From NCBI GenBank assembly GCA_014529385.2, contig CM043959.1, positions 85,665,029 to 85,729,028 on the forward strand: 64,000 bases of DNA, written 5' to 3'. The notes beneath the pieces were generated by a model. It saw only the letters and a program-made list of their open reading frames with translations, was not told where the DNA came from and searched no databases. Origin of the DNA: Adiantum capillus-veneris. Its lineage: Eukaryota > Streptophyta > Polypodiopsida > Polypodiales > Pteridaceae. The first letter of the stretch is position 1. Each line of letters opens with the position of its first letter. The translations under genes were made by a program, and so were the position numbers. This document shows positions 1 through 9,215 of the stretch, in pieces.

Positions 1-42
1 CTGCTGGGGTGACGAAGAAGAAAGAAACTCCTCATCATCCAT
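1..42 (-). pseudogene. TnpA-like second CACTA gene, N-terminal start only
   Basis: The first 14 codons begin at the ATG whose first base is 42 and encode MDDEEFLSSSSPQQ. This matches the N-terminus of the second gene of copies B (51652) and C (60273). As in those copies, the ATG follows a TTTAATGCA-type acceptor region. The rest lies left of the window, so whether the gene is intact cannot be judged. Confidence 0.6.
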
Positions 43-107
43 ACTTGCATTAAACACACGAACATTTAAACTTAATATTGAATGAATGGAGTAGAAAACA
101 TAGACAA

Positions 108-108
108 G

Positions 109-164
<56 letters not shown>

Positions 165-200
165 GAGAGAGAGAGAGGGAGGGAGAGAGAGAGAGAGAGA
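108..200. repeat. (GA)n microsatellite
   Basis: Nearly pure GA dinucleotide run with a few GGGA interruptions, preceded by a short GATA stretch. It lies between the transposase and second gene of CACTA copy A and is absent from the same place in copies B and C. Confidence 0.95.
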
Positions 201-506
201 GGAGGTGCTCGTCGTCTCTGCTTATGAGAACATACCTAGAACATACGTACCTGGAGTGGACGTAAAGACCATTAAAAATCCAATGATGCAATGTTGCATA
301 TAAATACAATGACGCAATGACGCAAATACTTAAAGAGCCGGAGAATCGTACAAGAACTTAAATGTGCTTGTAGCTTTGGAATGTTCAAAGGCTATCAGCA
401 ACAGAAAGCGTTCTTCTTCTATTCAACTTGAGTGATGGAAGAGGCAAGTGCATAACTTTGAATTTACAAAACGGAGCAAAATTGTTCAAATACAATATTT
501 ATGGCT

Positions 507-1694
507 TTACGAGATCTCTCTCTCATCCTCACATAGCTCATCATAACTTCCTATATCTATATAGAGCTCTCCGTGTAAACAGATGTCCTCTGTTTCATTT
601 TGTAGATCCTCTGCATGCACCCCACAGAGAGTAGCAGCTTGATGTTCGTCTGGCACCACCTCCACGGGTTCTGACTGAGCATCTTCTCCGATCTCCTCCA
701 TTGGTGCCGCTGTGATTAGCACATGGTAGCCTTCATACGTCCATGCACTACGAGGGGCTACCTCTATGACGTACCACCAGTTTGATGCAGACTTTGTAGG
801 ATGAAATATCACCTACTAGAGCAGAGGAAAATGTCGCAAAACCTTTTGCGGAATTTTTGTTCCGTGGAGATCTACTCGATATCTTTCGGAATCACATTTC
901 GGACACTTCTCCATGTCTATGTATTCCCCTTTGAAAAGAATGCAGTCATTAGGACAAGCATGGATTGAATTGTAATCCATCCCCACGTTTCGCAAAATCT
1001 TTCTTGCTTCCTCTCGAGAATCTAGCATCACATTATCAGCTGGTAGTATGTGCTCTTTGAGCAATCTACACAACATAAAAATACGGTACAATTGTGTAAA
1101 AATACATAAGATCATTATAAATTTAGAGTTTTATTAAAGTAAACTAATTGTAATAGATCACTTGAAAAGCGCTGTGACGCTAGTGTCACTCCATCCAAAC
1201 TTTGTCTGCATGTTGAGAAGAACCAGGAGCGCTTTCAATCTAGACACACGTGCTCCATTATACAATGGCGTGTCAACTTCTTTTTTCATATCATCATAGA
1301 TAAGCCTTTCTGAATCCATGATCGTCTCGATCATTTCAACAATCTCGGACTCAAACATTGCCTCGTTGGGAATGTGGTCTGCATGATCATCCCCCAAGCT
1401 GTTAGAGGCTACATCTTGTGGCCTCACATATGCTGCTTGACCAAAGCGCCTACGAACGCGTCTATTGGGTTGCAAGATTGCTGCCTGTTGGCCAACGTCA
1501 GAGTCCGACGAGTTATAATTGGCAACAACTCGATCTATAATAGAAGGATCGAACTCGCCAAATTCGTGAATGTGCTGCAAAGAAACGTGTCTTGTCCGTC
1601 GCAAAACATGCTTGCAATGGTTACAAGGACATAAGATCCTTGTTGAGAGATAGGTGTTTCGGTTGGACGGCCCCACATCCTCGTCACTACTCAT
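507..1694 (-). pseudogene. CACTA tnp2-type transposase, internally deleted (copy A)
   Basis: Exon 1 starts at the ATG at 1694 (MSSDEDVGPSNRNTYLSTR) and carries the N-terminal transposase-associated segment with a CPCNHCKH cysteine pair. A GT intron follows near 1158, where the last exon base is A instead of the G in B and C. Exon 2 resumes at about 1070 with LLKEHILPADN and a CPKCDSERYRV zinc-binding motif. Around 812-820 the frame jumps from HFPLL straight to VIFHPTKSASNWWYVIEVAP, which is the last exon of the full-length copies. About 2.5 kb is therefore missing, including the tnp2 catalytic core and the DUF4218-like region. The copy cannot make a working transposase but could still be moved in trans if both ends are present. 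Assignment rests on close match to copies B and C and on general tnp2 family features. Confidence 0.85.
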
Positions 1695-1760
1695 AATGAG
1701 GGTAAAAATCTTATAGCCTGGACAACAAATTTAATCTTCTATTTTCATTCTTCGTCTTTT

Positions 1761-1871
<111 letters not shown>

Positions 1872-2332
1872 CACACTGTAAACCACCTCACATTCTCTAG
1901 TCATGTCCAATCCCCGCACACCTCATTCTAGAGGTGCACGGAGATCAAAACCACCGGGTTATAGTCTCGTCTTTATTGGTGAATTCCTATATTTGTGGGT
2001 ACAAGAAATCTACACACCCACGTCTACATGATACTGCATGTAGTGGACAAAACCCCTTTTCCTCTTCTCTAGCTGTAGCATTTCACAGCATCTCAACATC
2101 TTTTCACAGTAGATCTTTGTTTGTAGCATGCAGGTACGCCATTCTTGCAATGTAGCTGATGTCTGCTCAAGGCACTTAATTCTTAATCTAGATTTGACGG
2201 GATGTGGTGTGTGTGTGTGTGTGACCCTTGGAATCATCATCTTGCATCACTAATTTCTGTGTAGTCTCAATTTGCTCTTCCATTAGCTGAACATGACGGC
2301 TTATTGTATGGTAGTAGCAATCGAACATGCAG

Positions 2333-2377
2333 GTGGAATTGCTGGTCCGCATGGGCTGTCGAGGCTGTGAACGCCGG
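2333..2377 (+). pseudogene. Possible captured HMA-domain fragment in CACTA copy A
   Basis: Fifteen codons read VELLVRMGCRGCERR, directly after a CATGCAG that looks like a splice acceptor. This is the first strand and the CxxC metal-binding loop typical of plant heavy-metal-associated (HMA, ATX1/HIPP-like) domains. The similarity stops at 2377. It lies in sequence private to copy A and runs antisense to that element's transposase. Copies B and C carry a different and longer HMA-like fragment in the sense direction at a similar position. The short length leaves room for chance. Confidence 0.5.
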
Positions 2378-2479
2378 AAATTTTCTCGCCATTTCTTCTA
2401 ACCTTATCTTAAACGATAAAAAGAAGAAAATGGTATAACCTTTCTATCACCCAAGTGTGGTAGATTGGTTATGCCAATT

Positions 2480-2680
2480 CCCTCCTCAATAACAGGTAAA
2501 TAACCTAAATTTAATCTAATATAACGTAAATCTAAATCTAACGTAAATAAATCTAAATCTAATCAAATGTAAATCTAACTAAAAATAAACCTAAATCTAA
2601 TTTAATTTAACTTAAATAAACCTGAATCTAATTTAATGTAAGTCTACATCTAACCTAATCTTTAACATCTTTTGGGATAG
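2480..2680. repeat. Degenerate TAAATCTAA short-repeat tract
   Basis: Imperfect repetition of AAATCTAA/AACGTAAATC units inside the 5' region of CACTA copy A. The reverse complement, TTAGATTTACG-like, occurs in B (about 46870-46970) and C (about 55490-55590), so it belongs to the element. Resemblance to plant telomere repeats is superficial. Confidence 0.7.
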
Positions 2681-2699
2681 TTTCCTACGACAATAAAAC

Positions 2700-3385
2700 T
2701 CTCTTCTTCTTGTGTGTGTGTGTGTGCCAATAAAAAGAGAAAATGGTATAAACTTTCTATCAACCAAGTGTGGTAGATTGGTTATGCCATTTTCCCTCTT
2801 CAATAACAGGTAAATAACCTAAATCTAATCTAATATTTCTATCACCCAAGTGTGGTAGATTGGTTATGCCATTTTCCTGTTGAATAATAGGTCTTGAGTT
2901 CAACTCCTCGTCGGCTAGATTTTTAGGTCTCTTTAATTAGTTTCCTATGACATTAAATTAAACTCTCTTCTTCTCGGGTGTGTGTGCACGCCAATAAAAA
3001 AAGGAGGAAATTAATGGTATAACTTTTCTATCACCAAAGTGTGATAGATTGGTTATGCCATTTCCCTAATGAATAACATGTCTTGAGTTTAACTCCTGTT
3101 GACTAGATCTTTAAGGTCTCTTGGGATAGTTTCCTACGATGTTAAGACTCTCTTCTTCTTCTTCTTTTCCCTCTCTCTCTCTCTCTTTTCCTCTCTCAAT
3201 GTGTGTGTGTGCATTCTTTGTTTATGCATGTGTGTGTGCATTTTTGGTTTATGCATGCTCTCTCTCTCTCTCTTTTCCTCTCTCAATGTGTGTGTGCTTT
3301 CTTTGTTTATGCATGTGTGTGTGCGTTTTTTGTTTATGCTTGTGCTCGCTCTCTCGTTCTATCTCTCTTTCTCTCAAAAACACAA

Positions 3386-3418
<33 letters not shown>

Positions 3419-3493
3419 GAGAGAGAAAGAGGGAAAGGGACCATGAGAGTGAGGAGAGGGAAGGAGCATACTTGGCTCTCCTTCTTCTCCTCA

Positions 3494-3550
<57 letters not shown>

Positions 3551-3612
3551 AAGAGGGGAAGGGAACATGAGAGTGAGGAGAGGGAAGGAGCATACCTGGC
3601 TCCCCTTCCTCT

Positions 3613-3649
<37 letters not shown>

Positions 3650-3660
3650 AGAAAGAGAGA
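2700..3660. repeat. GT/CT/GA microsatellite-rich 5' region of CACTA copy A
   Basis: From about 3160 to 3660 it alternates blocks of CT, GT and GA dinucleotides with a repeated segment containing TTTGTTTATGCATG. From 2700 to 3100 a segment containing AAGTGTGGTAGATTGGTTATGCC is repeated three or four times. No real gene is seen; all open frames here come from low-complexity sequence. The same blocks, inverted, occur in copies B and C. Confidence 0.85.
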
Positions 3661-3699
3661 GAGAGGGAGAGCATTATCTTGCTTGCTTGAGCGCGCGTC

Positions 3700-3890
3700 A
3701 AAAACTCAGATATGAGATCTGAGTTTTTGGACGCTCTCGGTTATGTTTTTTATCCTTGACGGCGTCGCTATATGCGCCGCTATGAGCGTCGCTATGTTAC
3801 TTTAAACATAGCGATGCATATAGCAACGCTGTGCTTTTTTATGTTTGAGCGTCGCACTACGAGCGTCGCTACTATAAAGCACGTCTTGTA
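3700..3890. repeat. Palindrome and subterminal repeats at 5' end of CACTA copy A
   Basis: A 29-bp near-palindrome lies at 3700-3728 (arms AAAAACTCAGAT / AGATCTGAGTTTTT). Between 3760 and 3875 follow several copies of GAGCGTCGCTA and its complement TAGCGACGCT. Copies B and C have the same palindrome and the same core. Such subterminal repeats are the known TnpA binding sites in En/Spm elements; the role here is inferred. Confidence 0.75.
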
Positions 3891-3926
3891 GTAAGAAGAG
3901 CCCAGACCCGCCTACATTTTGCGAAT

Positions 3927-4654
3927 GACTTGACTGAAGAAGAGGAAGAGTTTTTGCTAAGCTTACTGAAAGAATATCGAGATATCTTTGCTTGGTTTTA
4001 TAAAGATTTGAAGGGTGTTGATCCAAAAATTTGTCAGCATACCATACCTATAAGAGATGATGTAAAACCAAGTAGACAATGTCCATATACTTATAATGAA
4101 ACATTTGCCAAAATGATAAAAAAAGAGATAGACAAGCTCAAGGAAGCCGAATTCATTTATGAGATTGAACACACAAATTGGGTGTCTCCAATTGTGGTGG
4201 TAACCCAGGAAAAATGGAAACTTAAGGGTATGTGTCAATCTCAAAAAAGTGAATGCAGCGACCATTAGAGATAACTACCCTCTTCCAATCACCAAGCATG
4301 TTATAGAACAGGTTGCAAGAAAAGAAGCGTACAACTTTTTAGGCGGCTTTTTGAGGTACAATCAACTTTTGGTTGATCCTAGATCAATATCAAACTGCCT
4401 TTGGATCTGAATGGGGTATTTTTGCCTATAGGGTTATGCCTTTTGGGTTAACTAATGCTCTTGCCACCTTTCAAAGATTGATGAGCCATGATTTTAAAGA
4501 ATATTTTAGGAATTTTTTGGAAGCATATATGGATGATTTATGTGTAAATTCATCAATACAAGCTGATCATTTTGAACATTTCAAAAATGTATTCGAAAAT
4601 TATAGAATTTATAAGATTTGCTTAAATCCTGAAAAGTGCACGGCTACATCATAA
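3927..4654 (+). pseudogene. Ty3/gypsy reverse transcriptase fragment
   Basis: The translation shows the segment leading into RT (EEEEEFLLSLLKEYRDIFAW, then DVKPSRQCPY and NWVSPIVVV), a frameshift near 4215, and then the RT core with FAYRVMPFGLTNALATFQRL (about 4420-4480) and the catalytic YMDDL at about 4528. It ends in LNPEKC at about 4640, where similarity stops abruptly. No LTRs are recognisable. The frame is broken in the stretch between VTQEKW and DQYQTAFG, including a short duplicated or rearranged part. The style is that of the OTA (Athila/Tat-like) branch rather than the chromoviruses in the middle of the window. CACTA copy A lies immediately to the left, so it may have inserted into this relic. 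Confidence 0.8.
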
Positions 4655-4851
4655 ACTTCTCTGGGTAGCATCTGCAACTCTACCTGATTTCCATCTTTGC
4701 TCTTGAACTTGCTAGTGAAGATTGTGGTATTACGTTCTTCAAGCTGTTCCTTTGATAGGTAGGTTACCTTGGCCGTTTTCACTGAACTCGGCTCCAACTG
4801 GCATGGTGGAAATTCTGAGCAAGCATTAGGTATTATGCTCACATCTCTCAA
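4655..4851 (-). other. Unidentified open-frame fragment between two retroelement relics
   Basis: The minus strand is open for about 66 codons (MRDVSIIPNACSEFPPCQLE, later KTAKVTYLSKEQLEERNTT and QMLPREVYDVAV). Composition is protein-like and not low-complexity, and the open frame runs on into the gypsy fragment at its left edge. I do not recognise a family. It could be a piece of a host gene or a segment from another retroelement; both borders are sharp changes in sequence character. Confidence 0.3.
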
Positions 4852-5575
4852 AGATAATTTTATTCATTACTTGGATGATGTGCAATCTTCTAGTCTTGCC
4901 TGGATATAGCTAGAGAAGGTTTTTGGTGCTAAAGCTAATTATTCAATGATGAGTCTCAAGATGGAGTTGTACTCTCTTGCTATGCATGTTGATGAAAACA
5001 TTACATCTTTAGTCAACCGACTGAAGAGTATTAAAACTCAACTTGTTTATGTCGAAGCCCCAGTGCCAAAAGAAGATCCCATAGATGTTTTGTTACAAAA
5101 GTTGCTTGATAAATTCCATCAGATTGTTACCATCTTAAAGGACAAAGATCCGCTTCCCTCCTCGGATGGTATCATCAATTCATTGCAGGAAGAAGAAGGG
5201 TAACCCGTACCAATTCTCCCATAATTCCTAGTGCATATATTGTTTCCCCCATCAATTCTTTTAATACTTCCAGTGCCTATGCAGTCAGTAATTGTGCTTC
5301 TACCTCAACTTTGTCTCGACCATCCATTGGTACCATATCTTGTGCCATTTGTGGGTGCAACAATCACCAGACAAAGGACCATTTCAAGAAGAATCCGTGT
5401 GTTCAGAGTGGTAAAATAAATCATCCTTCAAACAGATGCTTTCAAAAGGGTAAAAATCAAATTCATGTGATTGAGGGAGACACGAAATGTCCAATATTTT
5501 CTATTGACAATGATGTTTTTTATATCCACCTTTTTCATGTTTTTCCTAGTCAAAATAGATTGTACAAGGTATAGA
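4852..5575 (+). pseudogene. Copia-type gag and zinc-knuckle relic
   Basis: Reading from about 4852, the translation contains a UBN2-like gag stretch: YLDDVQSSSLAW, a stop, LEKVFGAKANYSMMSLKMELY, then SLVNRLKSIKTQL and QKLLDKFHQIVTILKDKD. After a frame change near 5200 it continues as a cysteine/histidine-rich part, CAICGCNNHQTKDHF and HPSNRCFQKGK, which fits one or two damaged CCHC knuckles. Protease, integrase and RT do not follow, so this is an isolated gag piece. No LTR was found. Copia gag identity is inferred from the pattern of the UBN2 family. Confidence 0.65.
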
Positions 5576-5900
5576 CACTGCCACACATGAGTGGTAAGAC
5601 CTCCCAAATTATCCGGTTTTGTTCCAAGTTCTATTTTGTTCTTCTTCTCATGAGGTTAATGGGTACACCTTAAACCCAAGGTTTGGCACTGAACCAAAAA
5701 CTCCATTTACTGGTAGTGAATTTTTAACCTACGGGTGGATGCATGAATACGTGGACTTACTATCTGTGTCCCGGACACACTAGCACGCTAGTAGCTACCT
5801 CCCAAATCTAAAGGTGGAGGGAAACTTTTGAGTGAATTTAATAATGATATTTTTAAAAGCGTGAGAGAGACCACGATCGAAGGTTGTTATGCCTTTTCGT

Positions 5901-5936
<36 letters not shown>

Positions 5937-5968
5937 CTATGGTTCCCATCTGCTTTCCTTCCTCGATC

Positions 5969-6041
<73 letters not shown>

Positions 6042-6218
6042 ACATTGCATGCGAATCCCTAGCTAGTGTTTAGGGCTTAGCTTTGGACAAGGTACCCACG
6101 GTGGCATCCTCTTTCTACCTCTCAAAGACTCACAAGATGGTGGAAATCATTCTAGTTGAGGATGTTGTGAGTTTAACAAGTAGCACATGCCTTTGTTGTG
6201 ACTCAGCCAAGTGAAGAT
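5576..6218. other. Non-coding stretch with CT and CA microsatellites
   Basis: No gene is visible. It contains two CT runs (5905-5934 and about 5972-6017), the second followed directly by a CA run (6018-6044). Since exon 1 of the DDE-like gene begins near 6219, this stretch may hold the left end or 5' region of that transposon. I could not find a terminal inverted repeat. Confidence 0.6.
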
Positions 6219-6869
6219 CATGCAAACAGAGTGTAATCAAGGATTATGAAGCAAACCAAAAGCGCGCATATCGTGGGAGAATCAAAGAAAGGAAAGATAG
6301 AATTAAACACGTTGATATTAATGAATTTTAGCACCGCAAAATTACTGCATAGGTGATCAAGTTTTTCAAGCAGTGCACAGAGGGTCTTGACAACAAGGCA
6401 ACTCAAGCATCGAGCATTGAGAGACCTGAAAATTCAATCTATAGGAGGTGAGGTTTCTAATGATGAGCAGAGGGTATTGATTAATGGAATGCACAACACT
6501 CTCACGGTAATCAAGAGACCAAAAAGCTCGGTAGAGTTGTTTATTAAACGGGCGAGTATCATGATGGTTATGAATTCCACAAGCATAAAAACAAATATAG
6601 CAGCTGCATCGAGGCTTCTTGGTATCCATCGAAGGAACTTCTATGCAGCTAGATCTCGATTGAAACATAATCATACAGAACTACCATTGCATTTGTGTAG
6701 GCGACAACCATACAAAAATAATGTAATTACAAAGGAAGTGAAGGCCATAGTGGCGAGCTTCTGGACTCACAATACTCGCGTATTGCCCAACAAAAAGGAT
6801 GTGTGTCGAAAGCGCATTGCACGCAAAGTGTTCGATAAACACCTAGTTCATCTTCTTGAGCAAACCCAT
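6219..6869 (+). pseudogene. DDE-like transposase gene, exon 1 (decayed)
   Basis: This is the N-terminal part of a large plant transposase-like protein of a family I know only as uncharacterised. From 6219 the translation CKQSVIKDYEANQKRAYRGR is basic and is interrupted by stops at about 6330 and 6349. After a frame change a 199-codon open frame follows, with SRLLGIHRRNFYAARSRL (a helix-turn-helix-like stretch, about 6607-6660) and then VLPNKKDVCRKRIARKVFDK. The exon most likely ends at 6869: the next bases are GT, and joining to 16902 gives the in-frame reading LLEQTH-VELFLAFK. The intron is about 1.1 kb once gypsy element 1 (7268-16155) is removed. The rest of the gene is at 16902-17584 and 32334-33445. 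Confidence 0.6.
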
Positions 6870-6989
6870 GTTTTTTTTGACTTCTTGAGTAACTACAAGC
6901 TTATTTTCATTGACAATTATGGCACTGGTTTGGTTGTAATTCAGTTGACTGTTGTACATTTTTCTTATTGTTGCACATTGCTTTAGACG

Positions 6990-7267
6990 TAGTAACTACC
7001 ACTGCCAAATAGGTAGCTTACTATACATGACTGGTAGCTACCACTGTGATCCTTATAATTACCATTGTCAGACTTTGGTAGCGTCCATGTTGTCCTGAGT
7101 AAAGGTAGCTACTAGTCTGATAGGGGTTCCTACCAATCTGCTATGGTGTTCTTGGTAAATCTGCCCACGTTCAACCTGCTAGTTTACAGTCTCATAGTCA
7201 TGCTAAGGTAGCCACCAGTCTGATAGTTCTTTCTACCACATTGCCATGGTAGTATTGGTGTACGTGT
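6990..7267. repeat. GGTAGCTACC-type repeats, left part of the DDE-gene intron
   Basis: Diverged repeats of about 25-40 bp around (A/T)GGTAGCTACC(A/T), a 10-bp palindrome, with linkers such as AGTCTGATAG. The array resumes at 16156 on the other side of gypsy element 1, which therefore inserted into it (target CGTGT at 7263-7267). Related arrays lie at 36720-37189. Confidence 0.75.
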
Positions 7268-8857
7268 TGTAACATTTAATGGCCTAAAATCTTATGTGTA
7301 GCAGAATTTAGCATGAACATAGTGGGCATTTCATTAGAGTTGATTCCTAATGAGAATTACAAGAGTGCTTGGGTGGAGAGAGCAACAAAAAGCATAACAC
7401 CTAGTTAGATAGCATCGACAATACTTTCAAAAGAGAGAGCAATTAAGCTATTGACAACAGTTGAGGACCGGATTTGCATGGAGCCGGCCCCCCCTCCAAA
7501 AGGCTTTGTATTATGGTTTCTCCCATCAAGAGAGACATTGTACAATACAATTCTTTGTGTTCCTTCAAGACTAGCTAGTGCAATGAAGATGGAAGCTTCA
7601 TACACCAAGCAAAACACTTAATCAAACACAACTTGAATTATCCCCGTTCTCAGACCCAAGACCTCACACACCTTCGAAGATGGTGAGAGCTAGCAGGGTA
7701 TGAGAGTAGATTGAGAGGAAAAAGAAGTATCTTACGAGAAAGAAGTACATCTCCTCACATAATCACTCATATTAGCATAGCTTAGCTTAGTAATTAGCTT
7801 GGTAGAGAAGATGAGCATGCATTGAAGCTTGGCTCTTGGTTGGATTTGCATCCACATGCCAAGAGAGTGTTGATGTAGGCTTCTATCTCACAAGCTTGGA
7901 GTAGGTGATGAGCTCTCCATTAAAGCTTGGGAGGAGATAGAGTATTTTCCCTTCACACATGGTCAAGTGTGAGAGTGTGTGTGTCAATGCCAAGCAAAAA
8001 TCAGCCCCCCCTCTCTCTTGGGCGAGCCCTAGCTGCTAAATAAGTTTGGCCTTTGCCTCATTGGACCTCCCCAGGTCAAGCCAATAGGAATTAAGCAGCA
8101 TAAGTGATAGCCTTTAGACATGTGTCCCCCTTTCCCCTTTTGTGAGAGCTTTAGGTAATTAAATAATTAAACTAAACTCTCATTGGACCCCTTTGCCTCC
8201 TGGCCAATAGGAATCAGGCAAGCCATGGGGCTCCTGAATGCTCATTGGACCCCTTGGGAGACTGCCCAATAGTCTTCTAGGAGACTTAGTTCTCATTGGT
8301 TTCTTTTATTAAATGTTTTTAAATTAATTAAACTAGATTTACTCTAGCTTAATTCTCATTGGTCCACTTCAAGGGTCTTCCAATAGGAATTGGGCACACC
8401 TTGTGGGCATCTGGCCTAGGGAGCTGACATGTGTCCCTCATTCCCTTTGTGTAAAGGGAGCCTGTGTGTGTGTGTGTGGCTTTCTCTCTCATCCCCTAGC
8501 TTTGGGGCTCGCCCCCTCCCATGTAGGGATGTAGAAAGACTTTTAGGGCACACACTAAGCATCCAATTTTTCCTAGGGTTGACCTTTGGACACAACCTTT
8601 GAATTTTGGAACCTTAGCATTTTGGAAGTCTTAATGGGCTGAACCTTAGGGTCTTTTTGGCCCATTGTTTCACATGGCTCTTTTGCAAATGGCCCCCCCT
8701 TTGGATCCCTATTTTCCCTCCTTTGGATCCCTACTGTGGCCAGTCTGCTCGCTTCACCAATATTCTAACCTTTTCTCCCCTGGCACTTCCCCACATTAAA
8801 TGATCAGTTTAATATGAGAAAGTCAATTAGGAGAATTAGATATTGATTATTATGACA
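7268..8857 (-). repeat. 3' LTR of gypsy element 1
   Basis: 1590 bp, matching 14566-16155 nearly base for base. On the minus strand it starts TGTCATAATAATC and ends AATGTTACA. It contains several short inverted CCAAT/ATTGG motifs: ATTGGACC and CCAATAGGAAT recur about every 70-100 bp. Confidence 0.95.
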
Positions 8858-8873
8858 TTACCTCTCTCTTGAA
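8858..8873 (-). other. Polypurine tract of gypsy element 1
   Basis: On the minus strand the bases next to the 3' LTR read TTCAAGAGAGAGGTAA, the expected place and composition for plus-strand priming. The 340 bp from here to 9215 are untranslated 3' sequence with no other feature. Confidence 0.7.
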
Positions 8874-9215
8874 ATCATAGTCATCCTCGACAATGGTGTA
8901 GAGAAGATAAAGCATGTTCATGAGTCCTTTTCATAGCGGGTAGAGGATCCCTATGTTACCCTACGACATCATTCCACAATGGATGACTAGTCCATTTGGC
9001 GCTTGAGAGCCTGAGGCTGCCGCAAGCATGTCTGCACATTAGTCCTATCAGTCTTCCATAGTAGAGTGACAAGCTCTACTTTGGTGTTTGGGAGACGTCG
9101 TCCCCACAAACTTGATCTAAGCATGCATACTACTTCATTTTTGTGCACAAATAAAGAAAAAGAGAGTCTTATAAGACAAAATTTTTTGTTCATTTTTATC
9201 ATTTTGTACATTTGC

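Noticed and set aside
2480-2680. AAATCTAA repeats considered as interstitial telomere sequence
   Set aside because: The unit does not match TTTAGGG or its complement; it is a degenerate repeat shared by the CACTA copies.
3099-3722. Several overlapping open frames on both strands rich in Leu, Ser, Cys and Val
   Set aside because: They are translations of CT, GT and GA runs. The same holds at 46146-46601 and 54729-55212. No conserved codon pattern.
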